Assembly: GCA_963678705.1 (NCBI GenBank) | Contig: OY783205.1 | Location: 10,540,001 to 10,604,000 of the forward strand | Direction of reading: 5' to 3' | DNA length: 64,000 nucleotides | Source of the DNA: Panorpa germanica | Lineage: Eukaryota; Arthropoda; Insecta; Mecoptera; Panorpidae | Part shown: positions 11,681-22,592 of the stretch, piece after piece | Numbering within the stretch: position 1 is the stretch's first letter | Layout of the letters: each line of letters opens with the position of its first letter | Notes under the pieces: generated by a model | What the model was told of the DNA's origin: nothing | Seen by the model: only the letters and a program-made list of their open reading frames with translations | The model's database searches: none | Translations under genes and position numbers: made by a program

Positions 11681-13444
11681 TCTTAATATATAATCTTAAT
11701 ATATAAAAGAAAGACGGGTTTGTTACAACACTTATAACTCGAGATCTGCTGAACCAATATTCATGGTTATTGATTCGTTGGATTTGTCTCCGCCCCGAAT
11801 AGCATAATACATCTTAAAAACAATGAAAATATATAAAACAAAGACGGGTTTGTTACAACAATTATAACTCGAGATCTGCTGAACCAATATTCATGGTTAT
11901 TGATTCGTTGGATTTGTCTCCGCCCCGAATAGCATAATACATCTTAAAAACAATGAAAACTCGATATGTGTAATGAATACTTAATCATTTCAATAAATGC
12001 TGATTTCATGTCAAACATTTGTTGTCCAATCCTGTCATGCAACAACTATTCATGTGTGCGTTCAGAAATTTATTTTTTGTAAAATGTCTCGAAAGTTCAG
12101 GTACTGTTATATTTGTTTGTTTTAGACATTAATTTGTGTAAATTATTTATTAATTATTTAATTTTTAATTTCAGAAAATAATACCTAAGATTTATTGTAC
12201 AGGTTAACAAAAGTGTAAATGTCTTTTTATAGGTTATCTATAATTTTTTTTGATAAGCTATTCATATGTAGTGGTTATATACTCTTTGAGCTATTGTCTA
12301 TGTCTCGAAAGTGTTTTTTTGTGGTTTTATGCGAGTGCACATTCAGTATTAATATTAATAACAATGCCGCGTCCTAGAAGATCTAATCTTTCCCAGCGGA
12401 GCCATAATGCAATTAGGCAACGGAATATCGCGAGTCAATTATCTGATGAAGAACGAGAAATTGCACGAGAAGAGCGCCGCGTTAGTATGGAGCAAAGAAG
12501 GGCCTTAATTCGTGCTTCTCAAACACAAGAGCAAAGAGAGGTAGCCCGTGAAACGGCTAGGTTAGAAACGAGAAATCGTCGAGCTTATCGTACAGATGAA
12601 CAGAGGAATAATCTTCGAAGTGCAAGAAGAAATGGTTTAAGTATTGATTTGAATCGAGCAGCGTTTCTATATGATTGCACCATCGACTACAGCTTCTCGT
12701 TGAATGTGCCTGGTTTACCACCGCACAATTTAAAACTTAAGGTTGGCTCGGTAGTCATCATGCTTAGAAATTTAAACCAACTAAAACTGTGCAATGGAAC
12801 GCGTTTGGTGATAAAAAAACTGATGAGCAATGTGATTCACGCGTCGATACTTAAAGGAAAATTTAAAGATGAGGAAGTTCTTATTCCAAGGATTCCGATG
12901 ATCCCAACGGATATGCCATTTGAGTTTAAACGAATTCAATTCCCGATTCGTCTTGCCTTCGCCATGACGATCAACAAATCACAGGGCCAATCCTTAAATA
13001 TTTGTGGCCTCAATCTAAAAAATTCATGTTTTTCTCATGGTCAATTGTACGTGGCATGCTCACGTGTCGGCAAACCATCCGCTTTATTTGTTCTTGCGCC
13101 TGACCAAAAAACAAAGAATGTCGTTTACCACAAGGTGCTTGAATGAAAATCCCATTAATGAATTAATCCGAGTGTATTCCAATCTGCACAACATAGTTTT
13201 CAATCATTTTTTTCTGACATGAGTTTGAATTACTTAATTATTATTATTTTTTTAATTTTTATTCTCATTCTGTATGTTTTCATCATCATTCATCATAATA
13301 AAATACTTTTATGTTTCTATCTATATTAATAAATATTATTTTGTATCATTGTATTACGTTCATCAAAGCCTAAATTAGTTCAGCTAAAAGGTAACACGAC
13401 ATTCATTGACTGTTAGGCGGTACGAAGTTCGCCGGGTCAGCTAG
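11681..13444 (+). mobile_element. Helitron 1, non-autonomous, inserted in pol of element A
   Basis: The element starts TCTTAATATATAA at 11681 and ends ...GGGTCAGCTAG at 13444. It sits between A (11680) and T (13445) without target duplication, as Helitrons do. The pol frame of element A reads straight on across the site if the element is ignored. The 5' part has a 130-bp tandem duplication (11701-11830 and 11831-11960). It shares ends and protein with Helitron 2, which lies in inverse orientation. Confidence 0.85.
12364..13146 (+). CDS. Helitron Rep/helicase remnant: N-terminus fused to helicase C-terminus
   Basis: The frame is open from an ATG at 12364 (MPRPRRSNLSQRSHN); an upstream in-frame ATG at 12250 exists but Helitron 2 shows the same MPRPRR start. 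The first 100 residues are a basic, coiled N-terminus. They then jump directly to the PIF1-type helicase C-terminus (LPPHNLKLKVGSVVIMLRN, AFAMTINKSQGQSL, LYVACSR). The zinc fingers, the HUH Rep nuclease and most helicase motifs are missing. The internal deletion kept the frame, and it cannot act as a transposase. Confidence 0.75.
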   Translation: MPRPRRSNLSQRSHNAIRQRNIASQLSDEEREIAREERRVSMEQRRALIRASQTQEQREVARETARLETRNRRAYRTDEQRNNLRSARRNGLSIDLNRAAFLYDCTIDYSFSLNVPGLPPHNLKLKVGSVVIMLRNLNQLKLCNGTRLVIKKLMSNVIHASILKGKFKDEEVLIPRIPMIPTDMPFEFKRIQFPIRLAFAMTINKSQGQSLNICGLNLKNSCFSHGQLYVACSRVGKPSALFVLAPDQKTKNVVYHKVLE

Positions 13445-13863
13445 TTTATTATAAATTTCATATATTTCTTTGTCACAGAGAAGGTAATATGTTATATCTG
13501 GATCAAGTTTTTCTAACGTAAGGATAAATAGTTCTTGATATATATGGTCCGGATGTATTTCAAGATGTATTTGTTGTTTGTTGTCTATTTTTCGTATTTT
13601 GCTTGTTGTTTTTCCGAGAGTTTGAGTAATAATTATTTGGTTTTTCTTGGTTTCTAAAGGATCAGCTGTTATGGGTATTCCGGTGTTAGAATCTTCTTGC
13701 GAGTGTACAGTATCTGTATCGCTTATTTCGATTATTTCTGGTTCCTTATTGATTTCTATGAGGTCATTGGGGATCGGTGTTGATACTGGTGTATTTAGTA
13801 TATCCGTTGGTTCATTTTTATTCTGAGTTGTTATAGGGGTTTCCGTACGTAGAGTTGTGGGTG
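13445..13863 (-). pseudogene. pol: pol segment of element A between RNase H and integrase
   Basis: This is an open minus-strand frame without stops. It is Thr/Pro/Asn-rich at first, then has a conserved-looking stretch ending LEKLDPDITYYLLCDKE. It is continuous in frame with the integrase zinc-binding region across Helitron 1 and with the RNase H end across the TA-flanked element. It joins the two halves of pol. Confidence 0.7.
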
Positions 13864-13966
13864 TACACTGATAGAAGGATTTGTTTGTATTTAATAAATC
13901 AATTTATTAAATTCAAAAATATTTTTGTACTATTAACAATATGCGTTAGTATTAACTAAATCTATT

Positions 13967-14200
13967 GAGAGCATTGATGCTTGACGCCGACTGCTGTGTC
14001 TTCGGGTTCGATCCCCGGACCAGATATATATTTTCTGGGTTTGGTTATTATGAACTTATATTGATTATGGTCATACATAATCGTACAGTTATTAGGCAGT
14101 GGTGTAGCCCACATATATGAGGCCCGAAACCATAAATACTGCCAACATTGAAGCAGGTCGTCGGTGATAGGACTCAGCATCGGAAATAGGCCGACGTTAA

Positions 14201-14229
<29 letters not shown>
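13967..14229 (+). mobile_element. tRNA-derived SINE with poly(A) tail
   Basis: A pol III B-box-like GGGTTCGATCCCCGG occurs at about 14006-14020, a body of about 190 bp follows, and the element ends in about 28 A residues. The target duplication aactaaatctatt is at 13954-13966 and 14230-14242. No good A box is visible, so the 5' end is probably truncated. Confidence 0.85.
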
Positions 14230-14233
<4 letters not shown>

Positions 14234-14785
14234 AAATCTATTTTTTATGAGAACAAAATTTTTGTAACTATTAAGAAGCTTTAATATATTGAAAAAAATA
14301 TTTATTTCCACCAAATAAGATTTTTTAATAGTTAAAAGATATTTTGTTGGTGGTCGGTGTTGGTAGATGGCTATACTTAACGCGTAGTTGTAAATAAATA
14401 TGTATATATATATACATAACAGAATACTCGTGTGTGCGTGCGCATCATGGTAATATACGATATATTTTTTAAATGTTAATAAATCATTTTTTATATATTA
14501 ACTAGCTGACCCGGCGAACTTCGTACCGCCTAACAGTCAATGAATATCGTGTTACCTTTTAGGCTTTGATGAACGTAATACAATGATACAAAATAATATT
14601 TATTAATATAGATAGAAACATAAAAGTATTTTATTATGATGAATGATAATGAAAACATACAGAATGAGAATAAAAATTAAAAAAATAATAATAATTAAGT
14701 AATTCAAACTCATGTCAGAAAAAAATGATTGAAAACTATGTTGTGCAGATTGGAATACACTCGGATTAATTCATTAATGGGATTT

Positions 14786-15734
14786 TCATTCAAGCACCTT
14801 GTGGTAAACGACATTCTTTGTTTTTTGGTCAGGCGCAAGAACAAATAAAGCGGATGGTTTGCTGACACGTGAGCATGCCACGTACAATTGACCATGAGAA
14901 AAACATGCATTTTCTAGATTGAGGCCACAAATAGTCAAGGATTGGCCCTGTGATTTGTTGATCGTCATGGCGAAGGCAAGACGAATCGGGAATTGAATTC
15001 GTTTAAACTCAAATGGCATATCCGTTGGGATCATCGGAATCCTTGGAATAAGAACTTCCTCATCTTTAAATTTTCCTTTAAGTATCGACGCGTGAATCAC
15101 ATTGCTCATCAGTTTTTTTTATCACAAACCGCGTTCCATTGCACAGTTTTGGTTGGTTTAAATTTCTAAGCATGATGACTACCGAGCCAACCTTAAGTTT
15201 TAAATTGTACGGTGGTAAACCAGGCACATCCAAGGAGTTTAAAAATTCACTTGGATAATTAGTGGCTTCTTCTTCGTTTGTTACACAGTCGATAGATTTG
15301 AATGAATACAGAGTACCTACGATTTGATTTTGAATTATAAAATTGAGGTCATCTACATCTTTATTTTTAGCGGCCAAAATTGCTCGCTCACTTAACCATT
15401 TAGTATTTTTGTGGTTAGCAATGATATCCGGGAATACTTTGTTGATAAGCTCGTCTTTTGATGATACAAAATTGCAAACATTTGGAGGAAATAAAATCAA
15501 ACCGCTCGATTTGTCAACAGGAACACAGCCATTACCGATAGTCAGCAATTGCTTCGATAAATCATCAGCAGATAGATCGTTCAACAATGCAACTCTCATA
15601 TTTACAGACAGTTGAAGTTTCTTTACATATCGCCACAGATTTGATGCTTTGAGGCAAGCGTTTATTTCGTCGGCAGCAGTAGATCTTGGAATGACTGGTA
15701 GTGTTTGTCGGAAATCGCCAGATAATAAAATCAT
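14786..15734 (-). pseudogene. Helitron 2 PIF1-type helicase fragment, frameshifted
   Basis: Two overlapping minus-strand frames are present. One, at 15078-15734, begins at the helicase motif LLSGDFRQTLPVIPR and includes NMRVALLND and the LPPYNLKLKVGSVV region. The other, at 14786-15109, continues with AFAMTINKSQGQSL and LYVACSR. A frameshift at about 15090-15115, within a run of T/A, separates them. The helicase N-terminal Walker A part is missing. Confidence 0.78.
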
Positions 15735-15774
15735 TGCACCACCAAAACATCTCGAGACATTGTTGTTGGAGCAT

Positions 15775-16100
15775 TAAATGTGCGTTCATGTGTTCCAGCT
15801 GGTCTTTTATCTGCTCTGATCACAACTTTATAGTCATCACTTGGCATGCGCTCTAAAGCAGTCTTGAACAGCCTGACCAATGCATGATGTTCATGAAGCA
15901 TTTGCTACAGATCTTGGAGAATTGCTCTCTTCGTAGCTGTGTTGATCCCTTGGCGCCGGTAAAGTTGTTCTTCCATATTGCCCATGAAGTATATTTGCAA
16001 GAATTTATGCTGTGCATCTTCTATAGGTTGCAATGATCCAATGCGATGGCAAATCTGGCCTTGAATCTGTAAAGTCAAAGCCATAGTTATAGTTAGATTT
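15775..16100 (-). pseudogene. Helitron 2 central fragment (Helitron-like N domain region)
   Basis: The minus strand shows QGQICHRIGSLQP, FLQIYFMGN and a following stretch with LFKTALERMPSDDY. These are typical of the region between the zinc fingers and Rep in insect Helitrons. It is broken by frameshifts and lies next to an apparent intron-like gap at 16100-16225. Confidence 0.6.
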
Positions 16101-16131
16101 ACAAACACTTTTTTTACAAACACTTTTTTTT

Positions 16132-16833
16132 TCAAATAATAACATGCCAAATACAGAAATCTAACAAACTACATTCCAGATTTTTTTTACAATCATAGAA
16201 AATATAGTTTTTAACGTAAATTACCTTAAATGTCGGATTATATGCGTGTTCATCGATAATTTCCGCCCCAAATGAAGTCATTTGGAAACAGACATTGTAT
16301 TTTTGAGTGTTCGCTAGAAAATGTCGTGATTCTAGTGTTTCGCCATAAAGCAGGGAGCACAATGGCTCTGGTGGCGGGACCAATGATGGCAATTTCACTT
16401 TACCACTAAGGCAGCACAAACCAGGCGTTTCACCAGGAAACCTCAATGCTCCACAATGCTGGCAAACAACGTCCATTGGACCAATGCAAACTAAACGATG
16501 CAAGCTGTAGTCGATGGTGCAATCATATAGAAACGCTGCTCGATTCAAATCAATACTTGAACCATTTCTTCTTGCACTTCGAAGATTATTCCTCTGTTCA
16601 TCTGTACGATAAGCTCGACGATTTCTCGTTTCTAACCTAGCCGTTTCACGGGCTACCTCTCTTTGCTCTTGTGTTTGAGAAGCACGAATTAAGGCCCTTC
16701 TTTGCTCCATACTAACGCGGTGCTCTTCTCGTGCAATTTCTCGTTCTTCATCAGATAAATGACTCGCGATATTCCGTTGCCTAATTGCATTACGGCTCCG
16801 CTGTGAAAGATTAGATCTTCTAGGACGCGGCAT
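16132..16833 (-). pseudogene. Helitron 2 N-terminal region with CxxC zinc fingers
   Basis: The ATG at 16831-16833 begins MPRPRRSNLSQRSRN. A basic coiled region is followed by a zinc-finger stretch VCQHCGALRFPGETPGLCC and then LCSLLYGETLESRHFL. The frame stays open to 16132 but loses similarity after about 16230. This is the part deleted in Helitron 1. Confidence 0.7.
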
Positions 16834-17641
16834 AGTTATTAATATTAATACTGAATGTGCACTCGCATAAAACCACAAAAAACCACTTTCGAGACATAGA
16901 CAATAGCTCAAAGAGTATATAAGCACTACATATGAATAGCTTATCAAGAAAAATTATAGTTATAGATAACCTATAAAAAGACATTTACTCTTTTGTTAAC
17001 CTGTACAATAAATCTTAGGTATTATTTTCTGAAATTAAAAATTAAATAATTAATAAATAATCTACACAAATTAATGTTTAAAACAAACAAATATAACAGT
17101 ACCTGAACTTTCGAGACATTTTACAAAAAATAAATTTCTGAACGCACAAATGAATAGTTGTTACAACATGTTGTCATGACAACAAATGTTTGACATGAAA
17201 TAAACAAATCAGCATTTATTGAAATGACTAAGTATCGAGTTTTCATTGTCGAGTTTTTTAAATTTCGAATTTTCATTGTTTTTAAGATGTATTATGCTAT
17301 TGTAAGTGTTGTAACAAACCCGTCTTTGTTTTATATATTTTCATTGTTTTTAAGATGTATTATGCTATTCGGGGCGAAGACAAATCCAACGAATCAATAA
17401 CCATGAATATTGGTTCAGCAGATCTCGAGTTATAAGTGTTGCAACAAACCCGTCTTTCTTTTATATATTAAGATAAATCGTTTGTTAAATAGTAATAAAT
17501 ATTTGGTTAGGACAAAAAAATAGCTGCTAATAAATGATTTATTAACTGTTAATAAATATTTGTTAAGGACCTATCCTCTAATAAATTATTTATTAATTAT
17601 TAACAAATCTTGTTAAATACAAAAAAATCCTTCTATCAGTG

Positions 17642-19550
17642 TAGGAGTGTTGGTATTTTCCCTAAGTACATCATCTATTTCTGTGATGAGTTTTTCCCAT
17701 CTTGTATCAAAGTCAGGATTATTTATAATGCTCACATTTTTGTAGTCATAATCAGACAATTTGATTTTCCATCTGATTAGTTTCATGTTTGGTTCTTTGA
17801 GCGAATCAAGCCACACCAAAGGTTTATGGTCTGTGATCAGGGTAAATTTTCTTCCATATAGATATGGTCTGAAATATTTAGTTGCTCATACTAAAGCTAA
17901 TAGTTCTTTTTCTATAGCTGAGTAATTCTGTTCTGATTCGTTTAGAGTTCTGGATGCGTATGCTATTGGTTTATCAGAGCCGGTATTACCTTGTGATAAT
18001 ATGCCGCCTATTGCATAGTTGGATGCATCAGTTGTTAGTTTAAATTCTTTGATGAATTCTGGGTATTGTAACATTGGTGCATTGCTCAAGATGTTTTTCA
18101 TTAATTCAAAAGATTTTACAAATTCTTCCGTGTGTGTGATGGTTGTTACTTTCTTCAAATATTTTGTCATAGGTTTTGTTAATTTCGCGAAGTCTTGTAT
18201 ACATTTGCGATAAGCTTGCGATAAGCATTTGCTTAAGATTCGATTTTCTGAGCCTATCAAGTACATTTCTTAGTTTCTCCATGTGTTCTTGTAAGGAGGT
18301 GGAATATATAAGTATATCGTCGAGATATACAAGACATGTGTTTGGTACTAGGTCTCTTAGTACATCGTCCATGACCCTTTGAAAAGTGGCTGGTGCGTTT
18401 TTGAGTCCAAACGGCATTCTAGTAAACTCGTAGTGACCGTTCTCGACGTTGAATGCTGTTTTCTTTATGTCTTGTTCATCTACCTCGATCTGGTGGAATC
18501 CTGAGTCTAAGTCAAGGGTAGTGAAGTATTGACTTCTACCTAACTTGTCTAAGATTTTAGAGATGTTCGGGATAGGGTATCTATCATCCACTGTTTTATT
18601 ATTCAGGTTTCTATAATCGATCACCATTCTAAATCTTTCCACTGGCATCGTCTTTCTTAGGTACGATCCAGACGGGTGAAGACCAGAGTGAATTAGATGG
18701 TTTAATTATTTCGTCATTTAATAGTTTTTCAATTTGCCTATTAATTTCGTTTTTATGGACGTAAGGATATCTATAATTCTTTCTATAAATAGGGTCTTCG
18801 TTGATGATTCGTTAAGCTGAGTTTTTCATTGTTTTCTCTAAAGAGGTCAGGGTAGTTTTTTAGTAGTTCACATAAATGATTTTTCTCTTCACGATTCATA
18901 TGTTCATTTCTTATTTGTATCTCATGTATTTGTGTGTCGCAAGCATCTTGGAAATAAATAGGTATAATAGCTTTTTCGGTAATCAATTTTTTGTTCTCAA
19001 AATCGATTTTTGCTTTTTCTGTATTTAATAAATCAGAGCCTATAAGGCCGTCATATTTTTTGTTAAATCTAAATAAATACATTTTACATTTATTTTCCGA
19101 ATTAATACTGGAAATGTTTGTACATGAGCTACTTGGCTGTGTTTCGTAGTTCCATGTGCAGTTTTAATGGTGAAAATTTCATTTTTTATCATTTCTGGTA
19201 TGGTGGTGTATGCTAGTTTTGGACTTATGATCGTTCGGTTGCTGCCTGTATCTAATAAGAGTTTGATGTTTAGTACTGGGTCTATTATGTAAGGCAGAGA
19301 GTCATGTTGTATGTTGTTTAATACTATATGTTCTCTGTGGGTTCCAGGTGTTCGAGAAAATACTGTGTATTTTCCTCTTGGTTTTCATACGGGTAATATT
19401 CTTCATTTTCCTCTACTCTTTCATATTCTTGCACTTCTTCGAACTCTCCTTCTATGTTATTCAATTCTTCGGCTACATAGTTTAAGCCTGGTGTATTAAA
19501 AGTTGGCTTCCAGTTGTTGGTTGGTCTGACCGTGAAAGTTGTATCCATAG
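17642..19550 (-). pseudogene. pol: pol of element A: protease, reverse transcriptase and RNase H, with breaks
   Basis: A protease-like DTGSN is at about 19240, followed by a frameshift into the DGLIGSDLL region (18783-19082). RT at 18106-18648 has [36 protein letters not shown] and the catalytic YLDD. After the RT palm, two frames meet near 18230, where about 70 residues expected between the palm and the FAKLTKPM segment are missing. The tether and RNase H region follow with TTDASNYAIGGILSQ. The RNase H end (RWKIKLSDYDYK) is at 17613-17819. The copy cannot make an active enzyme. Confidence 0.85.
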
Positions 19551-20426
19551 GAGTCTAATGTTTTCGAATGGGCATTTGGGGTTTCTTGTTCCAAACATTC
19601 GTTTGCTTTGTTTGTTGAGATTGAGGCTTTTTAAAAGTTGATAAGAGGTTGATGGTTCAGCTCTTTGGTTTGAGTAGGGTGGTCTATTTTGTTGAGATGG
19701 GTTATAATTATTTTGGTTGGGATACCATGATTTACTTTGAGATGTTTGTTGCGGTGGATTATAATTATTTTGAGGGTGGTACGATGGTCTATATTGTGGT
19801 CTTTGGGGTGGAGGTCTCTGAGGATAAAATTGTTTAGGTATATCACCTATCAGTTTCAGTTGTTGAATTCTATTTGTTTTTAGAGTGTCTTCTCTCATGA
19901 TTATTTTTAGAATCTCCTCCATTTTTGTAATATTCTGAACTCTAAGTTGTGATTCTAATGGTTTATTAAGACCAGTCAAAAAGGCTTCTAGTGTTAAGTT
20001 ATCATATAATTTTAGTTTATGAATCTTCACTAGGGGGTCTAATCCTTTAATTTGTGTTACATTATATAAGTCATTTCTGATTTTGTTGCATTTGTCGTAA
20101 AAGATCATTGCAGTATCTCCTCTTTGCCGGTGTAGCATCAGTTCCCTTGTTAATGTCGTTTCCGATTTGTTTTCGTTATAGTTTGATATTAGTATAGCTT
20201 TTAATTCATCCCAAATATAGGTGTTTCTATACTCTATTAATGCGTTTGCTTTTCCAACAATTTTACTTTTAATTGCAAGTAATAGTAACGCGTTGTTTGC
20301 AGCGTTTGCAGGAATATCCGGTAAAACGAACTTCTTAATCACGTTATCACAACTTTGTAAGAACGTTGATAGTGAATTGTCACCGTTGAATTCTTTAATG
20401 TACGATATAAATGTGTTATACGCCAT
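19482..20426 (-). CDS. gag: gag of element A
   Basis: The ATG at 20424-20426 starts a 314-residue frame. The capsid-like part (about residues 1-190) is helical, with FYDKCNKIRNDLYN-type sequence. A Pro/Gln/Asn/Tyr-rich tail with PPQRPQ repeats replaces the usual zinc knuckle, as in errantiviruses. Its C-terminus overlaps the next pol frame. It closely parallels gag of element D at 61525. Confidence 0.85.
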   Translation of the reverse strand: MAYNTFISYIKEFNGDNSLSTFLQSCDNVIKKFVLPDIPANAANNALLLLAIKSKIVGKANALIEYRNTYIWDELKAILISNYNENKSETTLTRELMLHRQRGDTAMIFYDKCNKIRNDLYNVTQIKGLDPLVKIHKLKLYDNLTLEAFLTGLNKPLESQLRVQNITKMEEILKIIMREDTLKTNRIQQLKLIGDIPKQFYPQRPPPQRPQYRPSYHPQNNYNPPQQTSQSKSWYPNQNNYNPSQQNRPPYSNQRAEPSTSYQLLKSLNLNKQSKRMFGTRNPKCPFENIRLLWIQLSRSDQPTTGSQLLIHQA

Positions 20427-20528
20427 TTTTATAATGTATATATAATTTTTTCAATATTCTTAGATTTATGTATTATTTAATTATCAGAGGGAATAATAAA
20501 AGAAGGGATACTTGAAAATGGTACTTAC

Positions 20529-20768
20529 ATTGAGATCATTACAGCCAGTTCTAAAAGAATGATGATTCCAGGTCGTCTAGTTGTATGTCTTGTGTTTCCG
20601 TGTTCCTTTTTTATTATTTCACTCACTCACTAATTTATTTATTTTTACTTTAACTATTTATTAAGTTTAACTTTATTATTGTGTAGGTTTTCGAATTATT
20701 AAGTTAATCCATTAAAATGGAAAAATTTACAGCGATTTTTAATTTCTTAATATCCGTACGACTGCGCC
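20529..20768 (-). promoter_or_regulatory. 5' leader of element A: tRNA-Ser primer site and short coding leader exon with splice donor
   Basis: The primer binding site GGCGCAGTCG starts at 20768, next to the 5' LTR. An ATG at 20537-20539 is followed by only three codons and a consensus donor (GTAAGT, next to 20529). The exon leaves two bases of a codon over, which matches the phase of the env acceptor at 10110. This is the expected leader for a spliced env message. Confidence 0.65.
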
Positions 20769-20985
20769 AATTAACTTTTGATATACTAAAGTTAATAAAA
20801 AAAACAATTTAATTAACTTTAAACAATTATTTTATTAATATATTTATTACAAGACCTTCTGGCAATTCAGAGGGTGGAGTAAGACTGGTGGTCCGAGATT
20901 ACATGGTTACTTATATACTAACTTAATCGTAATTCTATCCCAGGATGTTTAAGGGTGGCCTTTAGATCTGGCACGCGTGGTAACA
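20769..20985 (-). repeat. 5' LTR of element A
   Basis: This is 217 bp and pairs with 8166-8402. It begins TGTTACCACGCG on the minus strand and ends AGTTAATT beside the primer site. It is followed on the plus side by the duplicated ATAC. Confidence 0.9.
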
Positions 20986-20989
20986 ATAC

Positions 20990-22410
20990 ATGTAAATTGT
21001 TTACAATTTTTTTTAGACATTGTCGGATGTTTGGTACTTTCACAATCATCAAACATACGCATTAAATCTTTCATAAAACCTCACTATGCAGTTTAACATT
21101 TTAGGATCAATTGTTGAAGGCCGACGAATTATTGACATCAATAAAATAGCGCTAAAATAGTGATTCGTGTACTGATGCCCTGTCTTTGCGATTTGTAAAA
21201 AAAAAAAGATGTCAGAAGATGTAAAAAAAGTGTCCGAGATTAAAACATCACAACAAACCACCACTGGTAAATTTGTTATTAATGGAGAAACTGCTATGGG
21301 TAAATATTTCTATAAAAAGAAGATAGTAATATTCAATTTATTTTGTTTTCTATTCTTTAATTATGACTATTATTTTCTAACAACTCTAACCAGTGGGATT
21401 AGAATAACTCATTTAAACAATATTCTAGTTTGCCTCAATATTCTAACAGTTGACCATACTCTTCTAAAACGATATGAATCGATTTGATTTGCGTAGGGAT
21501 GGCTATTGAAAATATTGCTCGAATAAGTTTCCGGAATTGCATGACAACAGAAAGAAGTTTCCCAATAGCTCATCAAAGGTATTACGATTCATTAACATTA
21601 TTATAAACTAAGAAATGACATATATTATTACTAATATAGCATGTTTTTCCTTAAAATAAAGTTCAAAATCACCTAAAGTTATTTCAAAGGAGGATACAGT
21701 AGTGTTCATATTGAGTATAGATGCTGGGTGGCAAAAAAGGAAGCAGGAAGAACGTATAATTGTTTAACTGGTAATAAATATTTAAGATTAAAAATTTGTT
21801 AAATTTAATTATTTCGAATTATTACAATTGGTTTTTCTTAGGTCATTCTACTTTGTTGCATATAGTACGAGAAATAAACAATGCATGATATGTGAAAAGG
21901 ACATGATAAAAATGATCATGACTGCCGTGAAAATTTCAGTTGGAGTTCGAAGGCCATGGAGGCAGACATGACTGTTGAGATGCTTGTACGCAGTTATAAA
22001 GACAGTATAAAGACTTTACAGCTGAACGTGTAAAAATTAGGGTGTCAATTGGAGATGATTTACGTAGCATTGCTAGATTACGGAGAGAAGATGATCATGA
22101 AATTATAAAATTGTCTGATTTGAATCATGCTACATTGCATTACATTTTATTATAGGTCGCAGAGTCGGATTAGACATTGGGATTGATTTGTTGATCAACC
22201 AGCTCCGAAAAGTTCAATTGCGATTAATAATGCAGCAGCAGTTGTGTTCTTTGATTTAGAAACCACCGGTTTTCGAAAAGCCAGTGAAACAATTCAAATT
22301 GTAGCAAAATACAACTACTCAGAATATAATGTTTACATTTTACCGACAAGAGGAATACCACCGAGTGCGTCTGCTGTTAATGATCTTACAACTAATGGAG
22401 GAGAAAACAA
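20990..22410 (+). pseudogene. Mutator-like transposase plus DnaQ-type exonuclease, TTAA element copy 1
   Basis: Fragments appear in order on the plus strand. An acceptor (tttttttag) is near 21017, GRRIIDIN near 21120, and TTTGKFVINGETAMG at about 21260. ILSIDAGWQ-like sequence (first acidic residue of a likely DDE core) is near 21710. HDCRENF, SSKAMEADM and a GDD motif are at 21910-22070. The exonuclease motif FFDLETTGF is at 22244-22290 with YILPTRG after it. The zinc/GDD pattern resembles the Mutator-like transposase family of insects. Frameshifts and stops break it. The same order recurs at 28811-32600. Confidence 0.68.
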
Positions 22411-22592
22411 AAAGCTATCGTGTATTTATGTTGTAATAAATTTTGTTCCTGAAATTATTTTCAATTTATTAAATTTATTATACTAAATATAAATTATTTA
22501 TTTAATAAATACATTTATTTAATAAATATAAAGGAGTTTAAAAATAATAAAGTGTAAAAACGAAGTAATAGATTTTTTTTTTTTATTAATTT

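Larger units (their letters stand above)
14502..17473 (-). mobile_element. Helitron 2, opposite orientation to Helitron 1
   Basis: The 3' end CTAG lies at 14502-14505 and the 5' TCTTAATATATAA ends at 17473. It has the same terminal sequences as Helitron 1 but is longer (2972 bp) and retains more of the Rep/helicase gene. It is inserted within the TA-flanked MITE. Confidence 0.83.
13866..17641. mobile_element. TA-flanked TIR element (Tc1/mariner-type MITE) carrying a SINE and Helitron 2
   Basis: The left end CACTGATAGAAGGATTTG (13866) and right end AAATCCTTCTATCAGTG (to 17641) are inverted repeats of about 28 bp. TA at 13864-13865 and 17642-17643 is the target duplication. Internal DNA holds repeated TTAATAAAT motifs and no gene of its own. 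Without its insertions it is about 0.53 kb, so it is a MITE. It interrupts pol of element A exactly. Confidence 0.82.
8166..20985 (-). mobile_element. Errantivirus-like LTR retrotransposon A with gag, pol and env
   Basis: LTRs at 8166-8402 and 20769-20985 enclose gag, PR-RT-RNase H-integrase, an extra ORF and env, all on the minus strand. The 4-bp target duplication ATAC is at 8162-8165 and 20986-20989. On the coding strand the LTR runs TGTTACCACGCG...AGTTAATT and is followed by a primer site GGCGCAGTCG matching the 3' end of tRNA-Ser. A purine tract (cggtgggaga) precedes the 3' LTR. Without its two insertions (11681-13444 and 13866-17641) it is about 7.28 kb, normal for errantiviruses. Stops and a deletion show that this copy is dead. 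Confidence 0.9.

Noticed and set aside
14006-14020. tRNA gene suggested by GGGTTCGATCCCCGG
   Set aside because: The B-box is inside a poly(A)-tailed unit with target duplication and no cloverleaf or A box. It is a SINE, not a tRNA gene.
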